Both the position numbers and the translations under genes were made by a program. The notes under the pieces were generated by a model. It was not told where the DNA came from, did no database searches, and worked only from the letters and a program-made list of their open reading frames with translations. A stretch of 64,000 bases of DNA from an uncultured Prevotellaceae bacterium (lineage in GTDB: Bacteria > Bacteroidota > Bacteroidia > Bacteroidales > Bacteroidaceae). The DNA lies in NCBI GenBank assembly GCA_902780025.1, contig CACZDV010000001.1, forward strand, positions 62,001 through 126,000, written 5' to 3'. Each line of letters starts with the position of its first letter. Position 1 is the first letter of the stretch. Shown in pieces: positions 8,045 through 16,595 of the stretch.

Positions 8045-10543
8045 TTATAGAGTACTGCAGCTAAGTAAGCGCAGGTAATACAGTCCCGGGTTGGGTGTCT
8101 GGCCGGTGGCCGAGAGGCGCACCTTGAACTGCGTCTTCACGTTGCCCTTGCTGTCCTTCAGGAGTTCGGCAGGGATGGGATATTCCACGTTGAAGAAGCC
8201 ACCTTCGCTGCCGCGGACGCGGTCGGGGATGGTGATGTCGGCAATCTTGGTGCCGTCGACGGTGAGCGTGGCCACACGACGGCGGTCGGAGGTGGTGAAG
8301 CGGCACATGATGGCGAGGCTGTCGTTGACGGCGTCCTTATTAAATAAGGTGAACTGTACGTAGCCGCCAGCCTTGGCGTCGCGATAGCTCTCGCCGTTAT
8401 ACGAGCCCTTGCCGGAGTCGGCCGAGTAGTCGTACTCATGGCCGGCCTCGCTCTGCTGCTCGCCGGGAGCAACGAAGTCGAGGGTGCGCGCTTTCAGCGC
8501 TTCGTTGGCAGCCTCAGTCAGCGCCATGTCGCTCTTGGCAAAGTTCTCAGGCGTCTGCTGATACCAGTAGCACATGTAGCGCTGATGGTGGATGCCGTAG
8601 AAGGGCTCCAGCGTAAGCGTCGTCCAATGATAGTTCTCCACACCGGGACGCGGGGCGTCGATGGTGAAGGTGAGCTTCGAGAGGTCCTTGGTCTTGATGC
8701 GGCTGAGCACGTCAGCGCGGTTGCCGATGAGCAGCGGTGCCGACAGGAGGTTCATCTGACGGCCCATAGCGCCGGGGGAGTGGTCCATACGGCCCTCGCC
8801 ACCATATTCGTTCTGCAGTTTCTCGCCGTTCAGCGGCAGACGGCCACCCAGCAGGATGGGACCGTACTTGAAGGCGATGTAGTCCTCGTAGTTGGGGCAC
8901 ACCTCGTAGCGTAGCGTCATGGGCAGGCTGACCTCAATACGGTCGCCCTTCTTCCACTTGCGGCTGATGGTGACGTAGGAGGCCGCGCCCTGCTTGGCAC
9001 CGTGGTCAACGACTTCTCCGTTGACCTTCACCGAGAATCCCTCAGATACCCATGCCGGATGACGCAGGGCGATGGCATACTTGCCGGCCTTGCCCACGGT
9101 GAGCGTGGTCTTCGGCTCGTAGGGGAACTGGGTCTCCTGGGTGACGACGAAGTTCTTGCTCTCCAGCTTCGAGGCGGTGAAGAGGTTGACGTAGAGCGTC
9201 TGCTTGCCGTCGTGGGTATAGACGAAGTGGCCGTACTTGGAGTGGTTCTCCATGCCGGTGCCGACGCAGCACCACATACCCTTGTTGGGCAGGGAGTAGA
9301 TGCGGTAGCCCATGGGGCGCAGGGTGGTGAAGTAGACGTAGCCGCCGGTCTCGGGGTCCTGTGTCGAGAGGATGTGGTTCCACATGGCCTGCTCGTAGAA
9401 GTCGACGTATTGGGCATTGCCGGTGCGGTCGGCCAGCATCTCCGAGAACTTCAGCATGTTGTTGGTATTACACGACTCGGGGCCGTCGGGCTGGTCGATG
9501 TAGCGGTTGCCGTTGGCAGCGGCCAGAAAGTGCTCGTTGACGGAGTTACCGCCGATGCAGACGGTACGGTTGGTGGCTACGTCCTGCCAGAAGTTCTCGG
9601 CGGCGGTGAGGTATTGTCCGGCTTCTCCGGCAACCTCGCCGATGCGCTCCATACCGATGAACTTGGGCACCTGGGTGTTGGCATGCTTGCCGTCGAGGAA
9701 GTGGGTGTCGAGCGTCTGCATGCCGTTGAGCATGGCCTTATGGGTGTACTTCTTGGCAGCGGTCAGGTACTTCGGGTCGCCGAAGAGCTGGTAGGCATCG
9801 AGCAGCGACTCGTTCATGCCGCCGTGTTCGCAGTTAAGGAAGCCCTCGAAGGCCTGGTCGTCGACCTTGGCAATGAGGTTGGCACTCCAGTCGGCCAGCT
9901 TGCGGAACATTTCCTTAGCCTGCAGGCTGCCGGCGTAGAGATAGGCATCGCGCAGTCCGGCCAGCACTTTGTGCTCGCAGTAGAAGGGTACCCAGCCCCA
10001 GTTCTTCTGGATGCCGGAGAGGTCGCCCTGATAGAGCTTGCGCCATGAGTCGTTGATGGGCTGTCCGCCGATGAAGCCGTAGAGACCCTCGGTGTCCTGA
10101 TTGTACTGGTCCTGACAGTCCTTCATCACCTTGAGCATATAGTCCAGCCGCTCCTTGAGACGGGCGCGCTGGGCCTCGTCGCGGCTGGCGGCCCAGGCCA
10201 GTGCCAAAGCCGACACATAGTGGCCGCCAACGTGGCCGCTGAGGTCGAAGCCGGCGTCGCCGCCCCAGTTCTTGAAGTTCGGGTGCTTCGTTTCCCACTG
10301 GTAATAGGGACTCTGGCTGTCAGTGGTAGCCGACAGTCCGGCCTGGCGCACGAAGGGCGTCAGCAGCCGGTCGGTGTCATACTGCAGCAGCATGTCGATG
10401 TTCTTGTCCATCGCCGTCTTGAACGGCCCGTCAAGTAGTGTTACCTCCTGCAGGTTGAAGTGCTTGGGGTAGAGTTGGCTTTGCGCCCCTGCGGTCATTG
10501 TGACGGCGCAGAGAAGTCCAGCAAGTAATGATTTTGTTTTCAT
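8045..10543 (-). CDS. Secreted beta-L-arabinofuranosidase, GH127/GH146 type (DUF1680)
   Basis: An 832-residue protein with a signal peptide (MKTKSLLAGLLCAVTMTAGAQ) and an (alpha/alpha)6-barrel of the DUF1680 type. The zinc-cysteine active site known from the B. longum GH127 enzyme is present: PESCNTNNML carries the metal-binding Glu and Cys, and MWCCVGTGMENH carries the Cys pair with the nucleophile cysteine. The C-terminal third contains beta-sandwich domains. The enzyme removes beta-L-arabinofuranose from hydroxyproline-linked or pectic arabino-oligosaccharides. It lies 9 bp downstream of a close paralogue and 4 bp before the HAD gene. Unlike the paralogue it lacks a type IX C-terminal signal, so it may be periplasmic. 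GH127 versus GH146 cannot be settled here. Confidence 0.85.
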   Translation of the reverse strand: MKTKSLLAGLLCAVTMTAGAQSQLYPKHFNLQEVTLLDGPFKTAMDKNIDMLLQYDTDRLLTPFVRQAGLSATTDSQSPYYQWETKHPNFKNWGGDAGFDLSGHVGGHYVSALALAWAASRDEAQRARLKERLDYMLKVMKDCQDQYNQDTEGLYGFIGGQPINDSWRKLYQGDLSGIQKNWGWVPFYCEHKVLAGLRDAYLYAGSLQAKEMFRKLADWSANLIAKVDDQAFEGFLNCEHGGMNESLLDAYQLFGDPKYLTAAKKYTHKAMLNGMQTLDTHFLDGKHANTQVPKFIGMERIGEVAGEAGQYLTAAENFWQDVATNRTVCIGGNSVNEHFLAAANGNRYIDQPDGPESCNTNNMLKFSEMLADRTGNAQYVDFYEQAMWNHILSTQDPETGGYVYFTTLRPMGYRIYSLPNKGMWCCVGTGMENHSKYGHFVYTHDGKQTLYVNLFTASKLESKNFVVTQETQFPYEPKTTLTVGKAGKYAIALRHPAWVSEGFSVKVNGEVVDHGAKQGAASYVTISRKWKKGDRIEVSLPMTLRYEVCPNYEDYIAFKYGPILLGGRLPLNGEKLQNEYGGEGRMDHSPGAMGRQMNLLSAPLLIGNRADVLSRIKTKDLSKLTFTIDAPRPGVENYHWTTLTLEPFYGIHHQRYMCYWYQQTPENFAKSDMALTEAANEALKARTLDFVAPGEQQSEAGHEYDYSADSGKGSYNGESYRDAKAGGYVQFTLFNKDAVNDSLAIMCRFTTSDRRRVATLTVDGTKIADITIPDRVRGSEGGFFNVEYPIPAELLKDSKGNVKTQFKVRLSATGQTPNPGLYYLRLLSCSTL

Positions 10544-10552
10544 GTGTTGTGG

Positions 10553-13216
10553 TTATTTGATGAATTTCTTTCCTTTCCTGATGTACAGTCCTCGGTGGGA
10601 GGGCTTTGCCTTTGTGCCGTAGAGCGTGTAGTACGGCTCGTTAGCGTCGGCCTGCTGCACATCCTTGATGGCCGATGCCACGGCGTCCTTGTTGCCGCTC
10701 ATCAGTCGCATGTAGTAGAGACCGGGCATGAGGGTTGATGATGAGGCCGACAGCCGCACCACGAACTTCTCCTTCGGGTTGCCGTCCTTATCGACGGCCA
10801 GCGCGGCGGGGATGGGGTACTCCACGTTGTAGAAGCCGTTTTCAGCATCCTTCACCGTCTCGGGTATGGTGATGTCGGCAATTTTCGTGCCGTCAACCTT
10901 CAGTGTCCCTTTGCGTCCACGGTCGGCAGTGGTGAAGCGGAGCATGACGGCAAGGCTGTCCCTTACACCTTTCTTATTATATAGGGAGTACTGCACGTAG
11001 CCGTTGGCCTGGGCGTCGCGGTAGCGTTCGCCGTTATACAGTCCGGTGGTTGAGCCGCTGGAGTACTTCGACTCATGACCGGCCTCGCTCTGCTGTTCGC
11101 CGGGAGCAACGAAATCGAGCAGGCGCTGGGCCAGTGCCTCGGCAGCGGCCTCTTCGGCAGCCATCGAACTCTTCTGGTAGTTCTGCTCCGTCTGCTGATA
11201 CCAGTAGCACATGTAGCGAGCATGGTGAATCTTATAGAAAGGCTGCAGCGTGAGCGTCGTCCACTGGTAGCTGTCTACACCGGGACGGCTGACGTCGATG
11301 CTGAACGTCAGTTCGGGAGTGCGAAGGCGGTTGATGCGGCTCAGCACGTCGGTGCGCTGGCCGATGAGCAGCGGGGCCGACGTCAGTTTCTTGGACGAGG
11401 CCACACAGCTGGGGGCGTGGTCCATGCGTCCGGCACCGGCATATTCGTTCTTCAGCTTCTCATATTCCAGTCCCGTCTCCTTGGCCTCGGCGGTCGTGGC
11501 AGCCGTGGTCTGTGCGGCCAGGAGGATGGGACCATATTTGAAGGCGATGTAGTCCGTGTAGTTAGGGCATGCCTCGTAGCGCAACTGCATGTCGAGGCTG
11601 ACGACAATCTGGTCGCCGACGGCCCAGTTGCGGTCGATGGTGACGTAGCTGGCCGTGCCCTTCTTCGCACCGTGGTCAATGGTATCTCCGTTGACCGTCA
11701 CGGCGAAACCTTCACCTGACCAGGCCGGATGGCGCACAGCCACCTTATACTGGCCGGCCTTGCCGACGGTGAGCGTCGTCGTCGGGTCGTCGGGGAAGCG
11801 CGTCTCCTGGGTGACGACGAAATCGTCACTCACGAGGGATGACGGGGTGAAGAGGTTGACGTAGAGCGTCTCGCTGCCGTCGTGGGTGTAGATGAAGTGG
11901 CCGTACTTGGAGTGGTTCTCCATGCCGGTGCCCACACAGCACCACATGCCTTGGTTCACCTGAGAGTAGATACGGTAGCCCTGGGGGCGCAGCGTGGTGA
12001 AGTAGACGTAGCCGCCGGTCTTGGGGTCTTGCGTTGACAGGATATGGTTCCACATGGTCTGCTCGTAGAAGTCGGCGTACTTGGCATTGCCGGTGCGGTC
12101 GGCCAGCATCTCCGAGAGTTTCAGCATGTTGTTCGAGTTGCACGACTCCGGACCGTCGATATTGTCAATGTACTGGCTGCCGTTCGACTTGGCCAGGAAG
12201 TGCTCGGATACGGAGTTGCCGCCGATGCAGACGGTGCGGTTCTTGGAAACGTCGGTCCAGAAGTTCTCAGCAGCTTTCTTGTAGGTGGTCGCCGTGGCAT
12301 CCTGCTCGAAGATGCGCTCAAAGCCGATGTACTTCGGCACCTGGGTGTTGGCATGCTTGCCGTCGAGGAACGTGGTGTTCAGCGACTGCATGTTGTTGAT
12401 CATGTCCTTGTGCGAGTACTTCTTGGCCGCCGTCAGGTATTTCTTTTCGCCGAAGAGCTGGTAGGCATCGAGCAGCGTCTCGTTCATGCCGCCGTGCTCA
12501 CAGCCGAGGAAGCCCTGGAAGGCACTTTCCGACACCTTGGCCACGAGGTTGACGCTCCAGTCAGCTAACTTGTGGAATAGCTCACGGGCCACGTCGCTGC
12601 CAGTGTAGACATAGGCATCGCGCAGTCCGGCCAATACCTTATGCTGACAGTAGAACGGCACCCAGCCCCAATTGCCCTGAATCTTTGACAGGTCGCCCTT
12701 GTAGAGGGCCTGCCACGAGTCGTTGATGGGCTGTCCGCCGATGAAGCCGTAGAGTCCTGTGGTGTCATCGTCGAACTGGTCCTGGCAGTCCTTCATCACC
12801 TGTAGCATATAGTCCAGCCGTTCCTTCAGCTTCGTTCGTTGTGTCTCGTCGTGGCTGGCAGCATAGGCCAAGGCCAATGCCGACACGTAGTGACCGCCGA
12901 CGTGGCCGCTGAGGTCGAAGCCGGCGTCGCCACCCCAGTTGGTGAAGTTAGGGTGTTTCGACAGCCAGTTGTAGTACTTGCTGCTTTTGTCTTTCGTACT
13001 GGCGAGACCAGATTGCCGGACGAAGGGTGTCAGCAGCCGGTCAACGTCGTACTTCATCAGCAGTTCGATGTTCTTGTCCATGGCTGTCTTCATCGGGCCG
13101 TCGGTCAGGGTGACCTCCTGCAGGTCGAAGTGCTTCGGGTAGAGCAGGCTCTGGGCCTGGGCGCTAATGCATAACATGGTGGCCAGACCTATGGTTAGCA
13201 ATCTCTGTCGTTTCAT
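10553..13216 (-). CDS. Secreted beta-L-arabinofuranosidase, GH127/GH146 type, with T9SS-type C-terminus
   Basis: An 887-residue paralogue of the next gene with the same layout: signal peptide (ending in CISAQAQS), DUF1680 barrel with PESCNSNNML and MWCCVGTGMENH, and beta-sandwich domains. It differs by an extra tail of about 50 residues ending YYTLYGTKAK then RGLYIRKGKKFIK, the type A C-terminal signal for type IX secretion. The pair therefore looks like a duplicated enzyme sent to two places, one on the cell surface and one in the periplasm. It is the first gene of the operon, with its promoter at 13250-13257. Confidence 0.87.
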   Translation of the reverse strand: MKRQRLLTIGLATMLCISAQAQSLLYPKHFDLQEVTLTDGPMKTAMDKNIELLMKYDVDRLLTPFVRQSGLASTKDKSSKYYNWLSKHPNFTNWGGDAGFDLSGHVGGHYVSALALAYAASHDETQRTKLKERLDYMLQVMKDCQDQFDDDTTGLYGFIGGQPINDSWQALYKGDLSKIQGNWGWVPFYCQHKVLAGLRDAYVYTGSDVARELFHKLADWSVNLVAKVSESAFQGFLGCEHGGMNETLLDAYQLFGEKKYLTAAKKYSHKDMINNMQSLNTTFLDGKHANTQVPKYIGFERIFEQDATATTYKKAAENFWTDVSKNRTVCIGGNSVSEHFLAKSNGSQYIDNIDGPESCNSNNMLKLSEMLADRTGNAKYADFYEQTMWNHILSTQDPKTGGYVYFTTLRPQGYRIYSQVNQGMWCCVGTGMENHSKYGHFIYTHDGSETLYVNLFTPSSLVSDDFVVTQETRFPDDPTTTLTVGKAGQYKVAVRHPAWSGEGFAVTVNGDTIDHGAKKGTASYVTIDRNWAVGDQIVVSLDMQLRYEACPNYTDYIAFKYGPILLAAQTTAATTAEAKETGLEYEKLKNEYAGAGRMDHAPSCVASSKKLTSAPLLIGQRTDVLSRINRLRTPELTFSIDVSRPGVDSYQWTTLTLQPFYKIHHARYMCYWYQQTEQNYQKSSMAAEEAAAEALAQRLLDFVAPGEQQSEAGHESKYSSGSTTGLYNGERYRDAQANGYVQYSLYNKKGVRDSLAVMLRFTTADRGRKGTLKVDGTKIADITIPETVKDAENGFYNVEYPIPAALAVDKDGNPKEKFVVRLSASSSTLMPGLYYMRLMSGNKDAVASAIKDVQQADANEPYYTLYGTKAKPSHRGLYIRKGKKFIK

Positions 13217-13249
13217 CTGTTTTTCGCTTTTAGTTACTTGTTTTGGCTA

Positions 13250-13257
13250 CAAAAGTA
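13250..13257 (-). promoter_or_regulatory. -7 element TACTTTTG for the arabinofuranosidase operon
   Basis: Read on the minus strand this is TACTTTTG, a match to TAnnTTTG, about 34 bp before the GH127 start. It is one half of a divergent promoter region. Confidence 0.6.
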
Positions 13258-13321
13258 CGCATTTTCTGCGAAAAAGCAAACAATAAGAGGGAAACATTTT
13301 GGCTGTTTGCGTGAAAAACAG

Positions 13322-13329
13322 TAATTTTG
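13322..13329 (+). promoter_or_regulatory. -7 element TAATTTTG for the lipoprotein gene
   Basis: TAATTTTG matches TAnnTTTG, with the predicted transcript start near 13336 and the ATG at 13381. Confidence 0.6.
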
Positions 13330-13380
13330 CAGCCTGAAACGACAACGAGATACTTCTTTGAGACAAATAAAAATTAGAAA

Positions 13381-14001
13381 ATGAAGAAAGACAAGCTGAG
13401 AATGATGGCAATAGCCGCAAGTGCTTTGCTGTTGACGACGGGTTTCACGGCCTGTGGTGGTGACGATGACGACGACCCCATTCAGGAGACTGAGGAGCAG
13501 AAGTCGTACTTCGACCGCGAACTGGAAACTGCCGATGTGACCTACGAGGTGAGACTGGGCAAGGACGAACTGAGCCTTTATGATGTGGAAGTGGAATACC
13601 GTGGCGATGACAAGAAGGACAACACCATCACGATGACCAATGCCACGTGGAGCAAAACATACCACCTGACCAAGGCTTCGCTGCCCGGTGACTTCGTGCT
13701 GCGTGCTAGACCGAAACTGAAGGAAGGTCTGCAGTTGGATAAGGATGCTAAGTTCGAAGTGGGCTGCATCACGAAGATTATCGTGAAGGTGAAAAACAAG
13801 TATGGTCGTCTCATCTGCGATGTCGACGGTATGGGATTGGTGCAGACCGATTTCGTGACGATGACCACAGAGCAGATCGTGAATCCGTGGAGCTCGTGGG
13901 CCTCAGATTTGATGGGCTCGCTGTTCAGCCAGGATAAGAAAACTGTCGAGGTGTACGACGACAAGATAGTCTACAACGACATGACACAGCGCTACTGGTA
14001 A
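13381..14001 (+). CDS. Surface lipoprotein of unknown function
   Basis: A 206-residue protein with an N-terminal hydrophobic segment and lipobox GFTAC, followed by GGDDDDD, a strong acidic export signal for surface lipoproteins. The mature part is rich in beta-strand pattern (alternating charged and hydrophobic residues) and has no motif I recognise. It is a single-gene unit, divergent from the arabinofuranosidase operon and convergent with the GH51 gene. A glycan-binding role would fit the neighbours but is speculation. Confidence 0.65.
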   Translation: MKKDKLRMMAIAASALLLTTGFTACGGDDDDDPIQETEEQKSYFDRELETADVTYEVRLGKDELSLYDVEVEYRGDDKKDNTITMTNATWSKTYHLTKASLPGDFVLRARPKLKEGLQLDKDAKFEVGCITKIIVKVKNKYGRLICDVDGMGLVQTDFVTMTTEQIVNPWSSWASDLMGSLFSQDKKTVEVYDDKIVYNDMTQRYW

Positions 14002-14070
14002 TGCCGCAGAGGTAAGACGAAGGGGAGGGAACCGGCCGGTTCCCTCCCCTTCGTCTTACCTCTGCGGTAT
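14001..14070. terminator. Near-perfect 70-bp palindrome between convergent genes, bidirectional terminator
   Basis: The arms 14001-14035 and 14036-14070 pair at 34 of 35 positions; the only mismatch (14003/14068) would be a G-U pair in RNA. There is no loop beyond the central ACCGGCCGGT. The palindrome fills exactly the space between the two stop codons and includes the last base of each. Both strands would form a 35-bp stem, with TATTTCTT on the plus side. Confidence 0.75.
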
Positions 14071-16085
14071 TATTTCTTGACCTTGTAGATGCGGAACGAC
14101 ATGGCGGGCACGTCGTCGAGCAGCAGGGTGGCCTTCTTGCCGGCGTCGAGCTTCAGGCTGCCGGTCTTCGGCGTGATCTTCTCGGGCTGGTCGAGCGTGT
14201 TCTCATCGTCCATCGAACCGTTGTGACTCAGGGTGATGGTCTCAGCCGTGCGCTCTCCCTTCATGCCGGTGAGCTGGATGCTGACGGGCTGAGCCTGCTT
14301 CGACGTGTTGACCACCTTGACGATGACCTCGTTGGTGCTTTTCTCAAAGACAGCCGAGGCGAACAGACCGTCCTGACCGTCCTGTCCGGCCACGGGCTTC
14401 TTGTTCATGGTCAGCTGTAGCACGTTCGTACCCTTATTCATGGCAAACATCTGCTGGACGTAGTAGCTGACAGACTTGAAGGAGCGCAGGTTGTCGTACC
14501 AGATGGCATCGGGGCGCCACTGCCAGCCCTCGACATGGGCAAAGAGCGGGGCATAGGTGGCCATGTGGACGATGTCGGCGTTACGCTCGATGCCGGTCAT
14601 GTGGGCTGCCTCATAGAGTGAGGTCTCATAGTGGTTCCACTTCTTGCCCTTGCCGTGGCAGGCATATTCGCCGGCAAACACTTTCGGACCCTTGCGGTCG
14701 TAGCTGTCGTAACGCAGGCCGTGGCTGAGGAACCACTCCTCGTTGCGGTAGTAGTGCTCGTCGTAGAGGTCAACCTTCAGCTCCTTCATACGGGGCTGCA
14801 GGAGGTCAAAGTCCCAGCCCTCAGAGTTAGGACCGGTGGTGCCGATGAGCTTCAACGTGGGATATTTCTTGCGCAGGGCATCCGAGAACTTCTTCAGACG
14901 CTCAGTAAAGACGGGGCCGTAGCCGCCGTGCTTCTCGTCGTAGTCCCATTGCTCGTTGCCGACGCCGAGGAACTTCAGGTTGAAGGGTGCGGGATGGCCC
15001 ATGTCGGCACGTACCTTACCCCACTTCGTCGTGACGTCGCCGTTGGCAAACTCCACGAGGTCGAGGGCATCCTGAATATAGTCGTCCAACTGGTCAACGG
15101 GCACATGGACGCCGGGCTTCGTCGGGTCGGGGTTCTGGAACTGGCAGCTCAGACCGCACGAGATGACGGGCAGCGCCTCACATCCGAAGTCCTCGCAGAG
15201 CTGGAAGAACTCAAAGAAACCGAGACCGTAGGACTGGTAGTAGTTGGGGAAGTAACGACCGGTGAAGGTGTAGTGCCAGCGGTTCTCGTTCAGCGGACGA
15301 TTCTCGACGGGACCTACGGAGTTCTTCCACTGGTAGCGGGTCTCGAGGTCGGTACCCTCGACGATGCAGCCGCCGGGGAAGCGGAACACGCCGGGCTTCA
15401 TGTCATACAGGGCCTGGGCCAGGTCCTGGCGCATGCCGTTCTCACGATTTTTCCAGGTCTTCACGGGGAAGAGGCTGACGTGCTCGAGGTCGGTCGTCAC
15501 CTTGCTGTCGCCCCACACACGGAGGTGAGCCTTGGCGAAGGTGCGACGGGGCTTGATGACAGCCGTGTATTTCTTCCATTCCTTACCGCTGACGTCGATA
15601 CCGGCGTTGCCTAACTTCTGGTCGTCGCCCATTGTGGCATTGTCTACGATGTCAACATACAACTTGGCCTTGCCACCGTCGGGGACGCGGGCCCAGACTG
15701 AAAAGCGGTACTCCTCGTCACCCTTGACGCCCATACCGAAGAATCCATGATTCTCAATCATCGTGTGCTTGTCGCTATGGCCGGAAGGTGACAGACGGAC
15801 ATAATGGGGATTGCGCTCGAAGGGACCGTCGTCCTTCAGCGTCACCTTGCCTGAAATGTCCCATCCGGCAAAGGCGTTGGGAAACTCGAAAGAGCGGTTC
15901 ATCACCAGTTCGGCATACAGGCCACCGTCGGCAGCGTAGTTGATGTCTTCGAAGAAGATGCCATACATGGTCGACTGCACGGGAGCCCCCGGCTTTGCGG
16001 TCTTAACGTCAAAAACATGGCTTTGTGCCGAAGCACTGAGTGCGGCCGAGAAAACAACGGCGCAGGAGAACAGTTTTAGTGTCAT
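14070..16085 (-). CDS. Alpha-L-arabinofuranosidase, GH51
   Basis: The chosen start is the ATG at 16083-16085 (MTLKLFSCAVVFSAALSASAQS, a good signal peptide); an upstream in-frame ATG at 16154 would place start codon and 23 residues before the promoter. The 671-residue protein has an N-terminal strand region, a CBM4-like insert (around residues 80-200) and a TIM barrel with the GH51 acid/base in FLGVGNEQWDYDE and the nucleophile in VFAGEYACHG, then a C-terminal beta-sandwich. It releases alpha-L-arabinofuranose from arabinan or arabinoxylan in the periplasm or outside. Together with the two beta-L-arabinofuranosidases it makes the region able to attack both anomers. Confidence 0.9.
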   Translation of the reverse strand: MTLKLFSCAVVFSAALSASAQSHVFDVKTAKPGAPVQSTMYGIFFEDINYAADGGLYAELVMNRSFEFPNAFAGWDISGKVTLKDDGPFERNPHYVRLSPSGHSDKHTMIENHGFFGMGVKGDEEYRFSVWARVPDGGKAKLYVDIVDNATMGDDQKLGNAGIDVSGKEWKKYTAVIKPRRTFAKAHLRVWGDSKVTTDLEHVSLFPVKTWKNRENGMRQDLAQALYDMKPGVFRFPGGCIVEGTDLETRYQWKNSVGPVENRPLNENRWHYTFTGRYFPNYYQSYGLGFFEFFQLCEDFGCEALPVISCGLSCQFQNPDPTKPGVHVPVDQLDDYIQDALDLVEFANGDVTTKWGKVRADMGHPAPFNLKFLGVGNEQWDYDEKHGGYGPVFTERLKKFSDALRKKYPTLKLIGTTGPNSEGWDFDLLQPRMKELKVDLYDEHYYRNEEWFLSHGLRYDSYDRKGPKVFAGEYACHGKGKKWNHYETSLYEAAHMTGIERNADIVHMATYAPLFAHVEGWQWRPDAIWYDNLRSFKSVSYYVQQMFAMNKGTNVLQLTMNKKPVAGQDGQDGLFASAVFEKSTNEVIVKVVNTSKQAQPVSIQLTGMKGERTAETITLSHNGSMDDENTLDQPEKITPKTGSLKLDAGKKATLLLDDVPAMSFRIYKVKK

Positions 16086-16123
16086 TGTCTTACGTTTTTT
16101 AGTATTTAAGAGTTTTTGTGGTG

Positions 16124-16131
16124 CAAAATTA
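16124..16131 (-). promoter_or_regulatory. -7 element TAATTTTG for the GH51 gene
   Basis: The minus strand reads TAATTTTG about 39 bp before the GH51 ATG. This places the transcript start downstream of the ATG at 16154 and supports the shorter protein. Confidence 0.6.
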
Positions 16132-16174
16132 GTTAAAAAGTTGGGGAAAAGCAAGGAATTACAAATAATAATTG

Positions 16175-16182
16175 TATTTTTG
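16175..16182 (+). promoter_or_regulatory. -7 element TATTTTTG for the response regulator
   Basis: TATTTTTG on the plus strand, with about 40 bp of leader to the ATG at 16232. Confidence 0.55.
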
Positions 16183-16231
16183 TGGTGAAATTCAGATTAT
16201 AGATAATAGCTGATAACCTAATTTAAGTGAT

Positions 16232-16588
16232 ATGAAGACGATATTGATAGCTGAAGACAATGACAGCAACTACATCTTGATGACTTACATCCTGAAACGC
16301 TCGTATCAGTTTCAGAGGGCCAAGAACGGGCAAGAAGCTGTTGAAATGGTAGACAACGGGGGCATTGACCTCGTGCTGATGGACATGAAGATGCCTGTCA
16401 TGGACGGTCTTGAGGCCACGAAGCTCATTAAGGAGAAATATCCCGAATTGCCAGTCGTTGCACTGACAGCCAATGCTTTCGACAGTGACCGTCAGTTAGC
16501 TAAGGAGGCCGGCTGCAATGCTTTCCTCTCAAAACCCGTCAGCAGCGAGAAGTGTCTGCAGACTATTGAGGAGATCATAGGCAAGTAG
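16232..16588 (+). CDS. Stand-alone response regulator receiver domain
   Basis: A 118-residue CheY-like receiver with all key residues: acidic pair in AEDND (residues 7-11), phosphoacceptor Asp51 in LVLMDMKMPVMDG, the Thr in VVALTAN and the Lys in LSKPVS. There is no output domain. The sequence is close to the receiver domains at the end of hybrid histidine kinases, so it probably receives phosphate from a hybrid kinase elsewhere. It is monocistronic, and no kinase is visible nearby. Confidence 0.9.
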   Translation: MKTILIAEDNDSNYILMTYILKRSYQFQRAKNGQEAVEMVDNGGIDLVLMDMKMPVMDGLEATKLIKEKYPELPVVALTANAFDSDRQLAKEAGCNAFLSKPVSSEKCLQTIEEIIGK

Positions 16589-16595
16589 GCAACGC

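Noticed and set aside
7630-8064. 144-codon plus-strand ORF
   Set aside because: Lies entirely antisense to the HAD phosphatase gene, which has all its motifs; the composition is that of a shadow frame.
9002-10048. 348-codon plus-strand ORF within the GH127 gene
   Set aside because: Antisense to a well-conserved enzyme; valine/leucine/glycine-rich content with no domain.
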